From Lachnospiraceae bacterium (GTDB lineage: Bacteria > Bacillota > Clostridia > Lachnospirales > Lachnospiraceae), in contig JAILHW010000040.1 in NCBI GenBank assembly GCA_024695605.1, forward strand, positions 1 through 52,879: a stretch of DNA of 52,879 nt, in the 5' to 3' direction. This document shows, piece after piece, positions 35,775-43,211 of this stretch. Made by a program: the position numbers and the translations under genes. The notes beneath the pieces are model-generated. The model made no database searches. It was given only the letters and a program-made list of their open reading frames with translations, and was not told where the DNA came from. Position 1 is the first letter of the stretch. Every line of letters starts with the position of its first letter.

Positions 35775-36782
35775 ATGGAGACGATCAAAAATTATTTGGA
35801 AAATATGTTTGCCAATCTTCCCAATTCGGCAGAGGTAAAGCGTGCTAAGAAAGAGCTTCTGCAGATGATGGAGGATAAATACAATGAGCTGATTTCCGAA
35901 GGAAAGAGCGAGAATGAAGCAGTTGGCTGCGTGATCTCGGAGTTCGGAAATCTGGATGAGCTGGCAGATGAGCTGGGGCTGGAAGAGGAAGTCAAGATCG
36001 AGAAGGCACAGCTTGAGGAAAGCCCCCGCCACATGGTTTCCTTAGAGGAAGCCAAGGATTACCTTCGGGATATGGGAAAGACGGCTTTCGGCGTGGCACT
36101 TGGCGTAGCCCTTTGCATCTTAAGCGTAAGCTGGCCGGTGATGATCTCTTCCATCGGATTTTTACCGGATGGTCTGGGCGTTCTGTTCATGTTTGCCACC
36201 ATCGCATTTGCAGTCGGACTCTTCGTAGTCTGCGGCAATATTGACAGCCGCTGGAAATACTTAAAGAAGGAGCTTTGCTCCATCGATTATTCCACGGCCA
36301 CCTTTGTTCATCAGGAAAAGGAACGCTTCCATGCAAGCTACGTGGTACAGCTGACCGTGGGCATCGTGCTCTGTGCAGTCTGCTGGCTTCCGGTAGCGGT
36401 CCTTGACGGGATCAATCCTTTGGGACTGACCAGCCTCGGGAAATTTTTGGAAACCATAGGCGTTGTCTTTCTGTTTGTGATCTGCGCCATCGGCGTATTC
36501 ATGATCGTACACGCAGGCAACATCAATTCTTCCTTTGAGCTTCTGTTAAAGCTCAATGACCGGCAGACCGTAGCCGGCAACTTTGTACCGGAGGACTTTG
36601 AGCGGTACGCAAATCCGGTATCCGACGGCTTTATGCAGGTTTACTGGCCGACCGTCCGCGCCTTTTATCTGATCTGGAGCTTTTTGACCTTTGCCTGGCA
36701 TAAGACCTGGATCATCTGGCCCATCGCTGCGGCGGTTCATGCGGTATTAAAGAGCATCTTGAAAAAGGACGAGGAGCTGTAA
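35775..36782 (+). CDS. HAAS/DUF1700-like permease-prefix membrane protein (module 2)
   Basis: 335 residues. The N-terminal HAAS domain (METIKNYLENMFANLP, ENEAVGCVISEFGNLDELADEL, residues 1-66) is like the one at 32.0 kb. It is followed by about four transmembrane helices in two pairs (about 110-165 and 200-260) and a hydrophobic stretch near the C-terminus. AGGAGG lies 6 bases before the ATG at 35775, which is preferred to an upstream start at 35751. Its partners are the PadR regulator and the DUF4097 protein on either side. Confidence 0.85.
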   Translation: METIKNYLENMFANLPNSAEVKRAKKELLQMMEDKYNELISEGKSENEAVGCVISEFGNLDELADELGLEEEVKIEKAQLEESPRHMVSLEEAKDYLRDMGKTAFGVALGVALCILSVSWPVMISSIGFLPDGLGVLFMFATIAFAVGLFVVCGNIDSRWKYLKKELCSIDYSTATFVHQEKERFHASYVVQLTVGIVLCAVCWLPVAVLDGINPLGLTSLGKFLETIGVVFLFVICAIGVFMIVHAGNINSSFELLLKLNDRQTVAGNFVPEDFERYANPVSDGFMQVYWPTVRAFYLIWSFLTFAWHKTWIIWPIAAAVHAVLKSILKKDEEL

Positions 36783-36806
36783 AGGATCAGACAGGAGGAT
36801 AAGCAT

Positions 36807-37661
36807 ATGACAGACGAAAAGAAATTTACGGGTTGGAAAAAAACATATATCGGTCTTTTGAATGCGGCAACGGTGATCTGCATCATCTTGGGACTGATGA
36901 TCCACGTAGGCGGATGGATCGGAGACGATCTGGTCAAAGGATTTATGGGGATCGGAAGGACAGTCTCCTCCGGGGAGCGCAGTACAACCTCCAGAGAGCA
37001 GGCGCTTGGCAGCTTTGATAAGGTTGAGGGCACGGTAGCCATCGGAAATGTGGTATTTGCTTATGGTGATGAATACAATGTTTCCTATGAAAACTACCCG
37101 GAGGCGGAAACACCGAGCCTGAAGCTTTCCGGTTCTACCTTAAAGATCGAGCAAAAGGCCTCCAATCGCTGGGGCATGAACGATATCAAAAACCGTTTCT
37201 CCGGTGCTAAGGTATGCATCACCGTACCCAAGGGAACAGCCGTTGAGGTGGATCTGAATCTGAACATGGGCGCTGTGGAAGCAGAGGATATGACCCTTGG
37301 AAAGGTGAAGCTCGATGCGGATATGGGTGCCATTACCATGAAGAACGTCACTGCCAGAAAGCTGGATCTGAATGCGGATATGGGTGCCATCACTCTGGAA
37401 CAGACAACCTTTGAGGACGGCAATATGAAGGCAGCCATGGGCGGCATCACCTTAGAGGATGTGACCTTTGATGACTGCGAGCTGAAGGCCGATATGGGCG
37501 GCATCAGCGTGACCGGATCCTTCAGTGATCTGGAAGCGGACTGCGATATGGGCGGCATCGACGTACAGTATGACAATGCTGACTGCGAGCTGGATCTGAA
37601 TGCCGATATGGGCGGTATCACCGTCAACGGAGAAAGCGTGGGAAGAAAGTACCACAGGTAA
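36807..37661 (+). CDS. DUF4097 beta-strand-repeat protein (module 2)
   Basis: 284 residues. One N-terminal transmembrane helix (about 12-35) is followed by a linker and a beta-helix made of repeats with MGAV/MGAI/MGGI cores (LNADMGAITLEQ, KADMGGISVTG, LNADMGGITVNG), about one every 18-20 residues. The repeat signature differs from module 1 (DMGGI against MDTGN), so the two are old paralogs rather than a recent duplication. AGGAGG precedes the ATG. It is the last gene of the PadR operon and is followed by a terminator. Confidence 0.88.
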   Translation: MTDEKKFTGWKKTYIGLLNAATVICIILGLMIHVGGWIGDDLVKGFMGIGRTVSSGERSTTSREQALGSFDKVEGTVAIGNVVFAYGDEYNVSYENYPEAETPSLKLSGSTLKIEQKASNRWGMNDIKNRFSGAKVCITVPKGTAVEVDLNLNMGAVEAEDMTLGKVKLDADMGAITMKNVTARKLDLNADMGAITLEQTTFEDGNMKAAMGGITLEDVTFDDCELKADMGGISVTGSFSDLEADCDMGGIDVQYDNADCELDLNADMGGITVNGESVGRKYHR

Positions 37662-37700
37662 ACTGCTCCTATGTGATCTTTCATAAGATCCATATTCATG

Positions 37701-37736
37701 AATCCCTCCTGCCGGGTGCAGGAGGGGTTCTTTTTT
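37701..37736 (+). terminator. Terminator of the PadR operon
   Basis: AATCCCTCCTGC (37701-37712), 5-base loop, GCAGGAGGGGTT (37718-37729), then C and a run of six Ts. Confidence 0.92.
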
Positions 37737-37750
37737 GCTTTTTCGGACAC

Positions 37751-37797
37751 AAAAAAAGCACCGTCCCCATGGCCTAACATCCACAAAAACAGTGCTT
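37751..37797 (-). terminator. Probable terminator of tRNA-Lys
   Basis: On the minus strand AAGCACTGT pairs with a later ACGGTGCTT, and the second arm runs into TTTTTTT. The loop is long (about 28 bases), so the fold is less certain than its neighbours. Confidence 0.6.
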
Positions 37798-37799
37798 CG

Positions 37800-37872
37800 T
37801 GCGCGATCAGGGGCTCGAACCCTGGACACCCTGATTAAGAGTCAGGTGCTCTACCAACTGAGCTAATCGCGC
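37800..37872 (-). tRNA. tRNA-Lys (anticodon CTT)
   Basis: The reverse complement folds with acceptor GCGCGAT/ATCGCGC, D-arm GCTC-AGTTGGTA-GAGC, anticodon stem CCTGA/TCAGG with loop CTCTTAA (anticodon CTT, decoding AAG), and T-arm CAGGG-TTCGAGC-CCCTG. The discriminator is A and CCA is not encoded. It reads towards oriC. Confidence 0.95.
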
Positions 37873-37902
37873 TTTTTTACGTGCTTTCACAGCGCAAATG
37901 TT

Positions 37903-37931
37903 ATTATAGTATAGGAGTTTGGAATTTGCAA
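37903..37931 (-). promoter_or_regulatory. tRNA-Lys promoter
   Basis: On the minus strand TTGCAA (37926-37931), 17 bases, TATAAT (37903-37908), about 30 bases before the tRNA 5' end. Confidence 0.75.
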
Positions 37932-38005
37932 GTATTTTTTTTATTTTTCTTGAAATTTTCTTGAAACGCCTCCCTGAAATCTTTCCCGAAAATTCCCCAA
38001 CACTC

Positions 38006-38034
38006 TGTTAAAATGCCACCTGTTGTGATATACT
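38006..38034 (+). promoter_or_regulatory. Possible promoter of the EAL gene
   Basis: TATACT (38029-38034) with a poor -35, TGTTAA, 17 bases upstream. About 45 bases separate it from the GTG start. The rest of the 37932-38079 stretch shows nothing else. Confidence 0.45.
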
Positions 38035-38079
38035 AAAACGGAATATGAACAGATATTCTCTGAATATGGAGACAGGCTT

Positions 38080-39987
38080 GTGAATAAAAACAAGAAGAGA
38101 TTTAAATTGAACAGGTCTTCCGTATTGATCCTGACAGTGTGTGTTCTGCTGTTTCTGGTAATGGGACTGATCACGTATATCAAGGTCAGTGAGCTGATGC
38201 TCGATCAGAGCAAGCAAAGCGGTATGAATCTGGCGCGGACCATTGCAGCCGAGATCGACGGTGATCGGATGAACGAGGTGCGCTCGGAATCGGATCCCGG
38301 ATATTCCGTGATCCTGAGCATCATGAGCAAATACCGGTACTATACCTATGTCAAATACATCTATACGATGCGGCTGGAGGATAAGGCCAATCTGTCCTTT
38401 GTGGTGGACGGGGATCCGGAGGATCCGGCAAAATGCGGGGAGGCCTATACGCTTACGGATGATATGCTTCCGGCTTTTTCCGGGGAGGTCTGCAGTGATA
38501 CGCAGGTCAGCACGGATGCCTGGGGAAGCTATTACAGTGCCTATGCGCCTGTCTTTTGTGCTGACGGATCGGTGGCCGGTATTGTGGGCGTGGATATCGA
38601 TGTCAATTATATCAATTCCTATCTGAACAAGCTGATGCTGGCGCTGGCGACGATCTGTATCTTCTTTGCCGTGATCACTGTGGGCCTGTATATGCTCTTT
38701 TCCATCGAGCTGACGGGCAAGGATGTGCTGACAGGACTTTATACCTATGAAACTCTGGTCAAAAAGGGCAACAGTCTGAAAAAGCACGGCGAGCTGGTGG
38801 GCCGTACGGCGGTTTTGGTCAATATCAAGGGCTTTAAGTATATCAACAGACAATACGGCTATGATTATGGAAATGAGCTTTTAAAATCTCTGGCAAAGTT
38901 TTTGCGGGAGGGTCTGATCCAGGGAGAGATGATCGCCAGAACGGGAAATGACAATTTCTGCATCCTGGTGATGAACGAGCGCTCCGCTGCCTATATCGCA
39001 AGGCTCAAGCAGACCAATCCCACCTCCATTGATGCCGCTATGCCGGACGGACTTCCCGCCCCGGTGCGGTGCGGTGTTTATACCATCAAGGAGGATGATA
39101 CCATGGAGCAGGTCATGGGGATCTGCACCGTAGTCATGAATGTGGCCAGGAACCGGAAAAAAGAGGATATCGTTTATTACAACCGGGAAATCTACGAAAA
39201 TATCTTAGAGGAGGGAGATCTTTTATCCTCCTATAAACAGGCCATCCGGAACGGAGAGTTCAAGGTCTTTTACCAGCCCAAGGTGGATATCGCCACCAAT
39301 ACCCTTTGCGGTGCCGAGGCTCTGGTGCGCTGGCAGAAGGAGGACCGGTTCATCTCTCCGGGACAGTTCATTCCGCTTCTGGAAAACGAAGGGCTGATCA
39401 CGGAGCTGGATTTTTATGTGTTTGAAACCGTCTGCAATGACATCCGGCTTTGGAAAAATCAGGGGATCACGCCGGTTCCCATCTCTTCGAACTTTTCCAA
39501 GCTCCATCTGAGCAATCCGGATTTTGCCGAAAAGATCGTAAAGACGGCTGACAAGTGGCAGACAGAGCACAGATACCTGGCGGTGGAAATGACGGAATCC
39601 TCCGGGTATTCGGATATGGAGGCGCTGACCACCTTCGTGGAGCAGATGAACAAGACCGGGATCCGGGTCAATATGGATGATTTCGGAACGGGCTATTCGT
39701 CCCTTTCCCTTCTCGGGGATGTGGATATGGATACCATTAAGATCGACAAATCCTTCGTGGATCGGATCTTCGGAGAACGGGAAAGCGGCTCGAAGCTGGT
39801 ATCAAGCGTGATCCGTCTGATCCATGATATGGACCGTGAGGTCATCTGTGAGGGTGTGGAGACCATAGAGCAGGTGAACTTTTTAAAGAAAACAGACTGT
39901 AAGCTGGTACAGGGCTATTATTTTGACAAGCCCCTGGAGCACAGCGTATTTACCGAGAGGCTCAAGCATCCGGCATATGAAAGGTAG
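38080..39987 (+). CDS. Membrane GGDEF(degenerate)-EAL cyclic-di-GMP phosphodiesterase
   Basis: 635 residues from a GTG start with GGAG about 9 bases upstream. Transmembrane helices at about 12-34 and 185-208 flank an extracellular Cache-like sensor domain. The GGDEF-like domain has RTGNDNF near residue 286 in place of RxGGDEF and should not make c-di-GMP. The EAL domain keeps its key residues: GAEALVRW near 413, VEMTESSGY, NMDDFGTGYSSLSLL, IKIDKSFVDRI, CEGVET and VQGYYFDKP. The likely product is therefore a sensor-controlled phosphodiesterase in which the GGDEF part may act as a GTP sensor. Confidence 0.93.
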   Translation: MNKNKKRFKLNRSSVLILTVCVLLFLVMGLITYIKVSELMLDQSKQSGMNLARTIAAEIDGDRMNEVRSESDPGYSVILSIMSKYRYYTYVKYIYTMRLEDKANLSFVVDGDPEDPAKCGEAYTLTDDMLPAFSGEVCSDTQVSTDAWGSYYSAYAPVFCADGSVAGIVGVDIDVNYINSYLNKLMLALATICIFFAVITVGLYMLFSIELTGKDVLTGLYTYETLVKKGNSLKKHGELVGRTAVLVNIKGFKYINRQYGYDYGNELLKSLAKFLREGLIQGEMIARTGNDNFCILVMNERSAAYIARLKQTNPTSIDAAMPDGLPAPVRCGVYTIKEDDTMEQVMGICTVVMNVARNRKKEDIVYYNREIYENILEEGDLLSSYKQAIRNGEFKVFYQPKVDIATNTLCGAEALVRWQKEDRFISPGQFIPLLENEGLITELDFYVFETVCNDIRLWKNQGITPVPISSNFSKLHLSNPDFAEKIVKTADKWQTEHRYLAVEMTESSGYSDMEALTTFVEQMNKTGIRVNMDDFGTGYSSLSLLGDVDMDTIKIDKSFVDRIFGERESGSKLVSSVIRLIHDMDREVICEGVETIEQVNFLKKTDCKLVQGYYFDKPLEHSVFTERLKHPAYER

Positions 39988-39991
39988 TGAC

Positions 39992-40453
39992 ATGATTTAT
40001 TTTCAGGAACTGGTAAACAACAGGATCATCACCACGGCTGTTTTAGCCTGGTGCTGTGCACAGGTGTTAAAGACCATCACCCATCTGATCGTCAACAAGA
40101 AATTTGTCTGGGAACGTCTCCTTGGAGACGGCGGCATGCCCAGTGCCCATTCCGCCACGGTCTGCGGTATGGCGGGCGCCACATTTTTCAGATGCGGAGC
40201 CGCTTCCCCGGAGTTTGGGATCGCATTGATCGTAGCCATCATCGTGATGCATGATGCCTCGGGCGTTCGATTGGAGACCGGAAAACAGGCGGTGCTGTTA
40301 AATAAGATGATGGAATCCTTTATCCGGCTCGGAGATCCTGCGATCAGTGCGGAGGAGAGGCTCAAGGAATTTGTGGGACATACCAAGCTGCAGGTTTTGA
40401 TGGGAGCTCTTTTGGGGATCATCGTTTCGGTACTGATGAACTTGGGTGCATAA
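39992..40453 (+). CDS. Divergent PAP2 family membrane protein (DUF212/YuiD)
   Basis: 153 residues with about four transmembrane helices. The signature GDGGMPSAHSATVCGMAGATFF and the second site MHDASGVRLETGKQA define the divergent PAP2 family, related to lipid phosphatases but of unknown substrate. AAAGG lies 7-8 bases before the ATG at 39992; an ATG at 39977 would overlap the stop of the EAL gene. Confidence 0.9.
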   Translation: MIYFQELVNNRIITTAVLAWCCAQVLKTITHLIVNKKFVWERLLGDGGMPSAHSATVCGMAGATFFRCGAASPEFGIALIVAIIVMHDASGVRLETGKQAVLLNKMMESFIRLGDPAISAEERLKEFVGHTKLQVLMGALLGIIVSVLMNLGA

Positions 40454-40470
40454 CCGGTAAGGAATAGAAC

Positions 40471-41319
40471 ATGGCATACCTGGCAAACCCTGCCAATACG
40501 GCAGCGGTGTTAAAAAAATATGAGTTTCATTTTCAAAAGCGATACGGACAGAACTTTTTGATCGATCCCCATGTGCTGGATAAGATCATGGACGGTGCCG
40601 AAATCTGCGGCGATGACGTTGTACTTGAGATCGGACCCGGTATCGGGACCATGACGCAGTATCTGGCCGAGCGGGCCAAAAAGGTGATCGCGGTGGAGAT
40701 CGATGATAAGCTGATCCCGGTACTGGCGGATACGCTTTCTTCCTATGATAATGTAACGGTCCTGCATCAGGATATCCTGAAGGTGGATCTTGCAAAGCTG
40801 TCAGAGGAGGAGGCAGGGGGCCGGCCGATGAAGGTTGTGGCAAATCTTCCCTACTATATCACGACGCCCATTCTGATGGCGCTGCTGGAGCAGAGGATTC
40901 CCTTTGAAAGCATTACGGTAATGGTACAAAAAGAGGTGGCCGAACGGATGCAGGCAAGAGAAGGCACCAAGGACTACGGAGCGATCACGCTGGCGATCCG
41001 TTATTTTACCGAGCCAAAGATCATTGCCCAGGTTCCGCCCAACTGCTTTATGCCAAGGCCCAATGTGGGCTCTGCGGTGATCAGGCTGACAAAGCACAAA
41101 ACACCGCCCGTAACTGTCAAAGATGAGGCCAAAATGTTTGCCACCATCCGGGCGTCTTTTAACCAGAGGCGAAAAACCCTGGTCAACGCCCTTGCAGGCG
41201 GAGGCATTGCGGAAAAGGAAAAGACCCTGAAAGCCCTGCAGAGTATGGGACTTTCCGAAACCATCCGGGGAGAGGCGCTGACGGTGGAGCAGTTTGCCAG
41301 ATTATCGGAATTATTATAA
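40471..41319 (+). CDS. rsmA: 16S rRNA dimethyladenosine transferase
   Basis: 282 residues. Motifs are KRYGQNFLIDPHVLDKI, VLEIGPGIGTMTQYLAE (SAM loop), VVANLPYYITTPILM (catalytic NLPY) and ASFNQRRKTLVNAL. It dimethylates the two adjacent adenosines in helix 45 of 16S rRNA. TAAGG precedes the ATG. It is followed by tatD with a 21-base gap. Confidence 0.97.
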   Translation: MAYLANPANTAAVLKKYEFHFQKRYGQNFLIDPHVLDKIMDGAEICGDDVVLEIGPGIGTMTQYLAERAKKVIAVEIDDKLIPVLADTLSSYDNVTVLHQDILKVDLAKLSEEEAGGRPMKVVANLPYYITTPILMALLEQRIPFESITVMVQKEVAERMQAREGTKDYGAITLAIRYFTEPKIIAQVPPNCFMPRPNVGSAVIRLTKHKTPPVTVKDEAKMFATIRASFNQRRKTLVNALAGGGIAEKEKTLKALQSMGLSETIRGEALTVEQFARLSELL

Positions 41320-41340
41320 GACTTAGGAACAGGTTCGTTT

Positions 41341-42120
41341 ATGTATATGATCACAGATACCCATGCCCATTATGATGATGAGGCCTTTGAAAGCGACCGG
41401 GATGCACTTTTGCTATCCTTACAGGAAAACGGCATCGGACGCCTGATCAATGTAGGTGCCTCGATGAGAGGGTGCCGGGATTCCTACAGGCTGAGCATGC
41501 AGTACCCCTTTGTATATGCGGCCCTTGGCGTGCATCCTTCGGAAACAGAGCAGCTGACCGAAGAGGATATGCAGTGGATTTTGCAGACGGCTAAGGATCC
41601 GAAGGTGGTTGCCATCGGAGAGATCGGACTGGATTATCATTTTCCGGACGATCCGCCCCCGGAGCACCAGAAACAGTGGTTTGCCCGCCAGATCGCTCTG
41701 GCAAAGGAGGCAGGCCTTCCGCTGATCATCCACAGCCGGGATGCCGAACGGGATACGGCAGCGGTGCTGGCCGATGAGCACGCAGAGGAGTGCGGCGGCG
41801 TGATGCATTGCTATTCCTATTCTAAGGAGAGTGCCCGGGACTTTCTGAATCTGGGACTGTATTTTGGCATCGGCGGGGTGCTGACCTTTAAAAACGGAAG
41901 AAAGCTGAAGGAGGCCGCAGCATTTTTGCCCATGGACAGGATCCTGTTGGAGACGGACTGTCCCTACCTGGCCCCTGAGCCCTACCGCGGAAAGCGAAAC
42001 TGCTCTTTGTATCTGCCCTATGTGGTAGAGGAGCTGGCAAGGATCAAGAAGATATCAGAAGAAGAAGTGATCCGGATCACAACGGAGAATGCAAAGCGGC
42101 TTTTTGCTTTGCCGGATTAA
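41341..42120 (+). CDS. TatD family metal-dependent nuclease
   Basis: 259 residues. Metal ligands are visible in ITDTHAHYDDEAF, GEIGLDYHF, LIIHSRDAERDT, MHCYSY and LLETDCPYLAPEP. The TIM-barrel family includes 3'-5' DNA exonucleases and YabD/YcfH-like members. The start may be the first ATG (MYMITDTHAH) or 6 bases later. It is often adjacent to rsmA in Firmicutes. Confidence 0.93.
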   Translation: MYMITDTHAHYDDEAFESDRDALLLSLQENGIGRLINVGASMRGCRDSYRLSMQYPFVYAALGVHPSETEQLTEEDMQWILQTAKDPKVVAIGEIGLDYHFPDDPPPEHQKQWFARQIALAKEAGLPLIIHSRDAERDTAAVLADEHAEECGGVMHCYSYSKESARDFLNLGLYFGIGGVLTFKNGRKLKEAAAFLPMDRILLETDCPYLAPEPYRGKRNCSLYLPYVVEELARIKKISEEEVIRITTENAKRLFALPD

Positions 42121-42139
42121 AACAGAAAGGATATGCCTT

Positions 42140-43129
42140 ATGAAGATCTTATTTTACTGTGCAAAAACCTATGATCAAAAATCCTTTAACAGTGTGCTGG
42201 GTTCTTTCCCGGACATTGAGATCGAGTATATCGAGGAGGAGCTGGGACCCCGTACCGCAGTGATGGCCGAAGGCTTTGATGCGGTTTGCGCCTTTGTCAG
42301 TGCGGATGTGAGCAGCCCTACACTGACCGTATTAAAGGAAAAGGGTGTAAAGTGCGTTTTGATGCGCTGCGCCGGCTTTAACAATGTGGATACCGACAAG
42401 GCAAAGGAGCTGGGGATCATCGTCAAGAGAGTGCCCGGCTATTCTCCGGAGGCTGTTGCGGAGCTTGCCATTGCACTGGCGCTTGCCGCGAACCGCAGAT
42501 TGTATAAGGCATATAATAAGGTCAGAGAAAATGATTTCAGCCTGCGCAACTTAAGAGGCGTGAATCTGTATCAGAAAACCGCCGGGATCGTGGGAACCGG
42601 AAAGATCGGCGCCGCCATGGCCAGAATCTGCCGGGGCTTCGGGATGAAGGTCATCGGCTATGATGTGTATGAGAATCCGGATCTGAAGGACTTTGTGGAA
42701 TATGTGTCCCTGGATGCGCTTTTGGAGCGCTCGGATCTGATCTCCCTGCACTGCCCGCTTCTGGATTCCACCTACCATATGATCAACATCGATACCATCA
42801 AGAAGATGAAGGACGGTGTGATCCTGGTCAACACCTCCCGCGGAGCGCTGGTCAAGACGGACGATCTGATCGAAGGCATCCGGCTCGGGAAATTCTTGGG
42901 CGTGGGACTGGATGTATATGAAGAGGAGACCGGGAACGTCTTTAACGACCGCTCCGATGAGATCATGGAGCACAGCGTTACCGCAAGGCTGTTATCCTTC
43001 CCCAATGTGATCGTGACCTCCCATCAGGGCTTTTATACGATGGAGGCCTTAGAGGCCATCGCCGAGACCACCCTGCAAAACCTTCTGGATGCAAGGGACG
43101 GCAAAAAGACGCCCAATGATGTGGCCTGA
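42140..43129 (+). CDS. D-2-hydroxyacid dehydrogenase, D-lactate dehydrogenase-like
   Basis: 329 residues. The NAD-binding motif is GIVGTGKIGAAMARICRGFG (about residues 147-166) and the catalytic Arg, Glu and His lie in VNTSRGALVKTD, DVYEEE and TSHQGFYTMEAL. The opening MKILFYCAKTYDQKSFNSV matches the LdhA type that reduces pyruvate to D-lactate. The ATG at 42140 has AAAGG upstream and gives the family N-terminus. Other 2-oxoacid substrates are possible. Confidence 0.92.
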   Translation: MKILFYCAKTYDQKSFNSVLGSFPDIEIEYIEEELGPRTAVMAEGFDAVCAFVSADVSSPTLTVLKEKGVKCVLMRCAGFNNVDTDKAKELGIIVKRVPGYSPEAVAELAIALALAANRRLYKAYNKVRENDFSLRNLRGVNLYQKTAGIVGTGKIGAAMARICRGFGMKVIGYDVYENPDLKDFVEYVSLDALLERSDLISLHCPLLDSTYHMINIDTIKKMKDGVILVNTSRGALVKTDDLIEGIRLGKFLGVGLDVYEEETGNVFNDRSDEIMEHSVTARLLSFPNVIVTSHQGFYTMEALEAIAETTLQNLLDARDGKKTPNDVA

Positions 43130-43140
43130 GGGTAAATTTT

Positions 43141-43170
43141 TTGACTAGAGACAGCCGGATATGATAGAAT
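43141..43170 (+). promoter_or_regulatory. Promoter of the giant acidic protein gene
   Basis: TTGACT (43141-43146), 18 bases, TAGAAT (43165-43170), about 42 bases before the TTG start. Confidence 0.6.
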
Positions 43171-43211
43171 AGACAATGTATGTTCACTCATAGAAGCAGG
43201 AGATAACAAAG

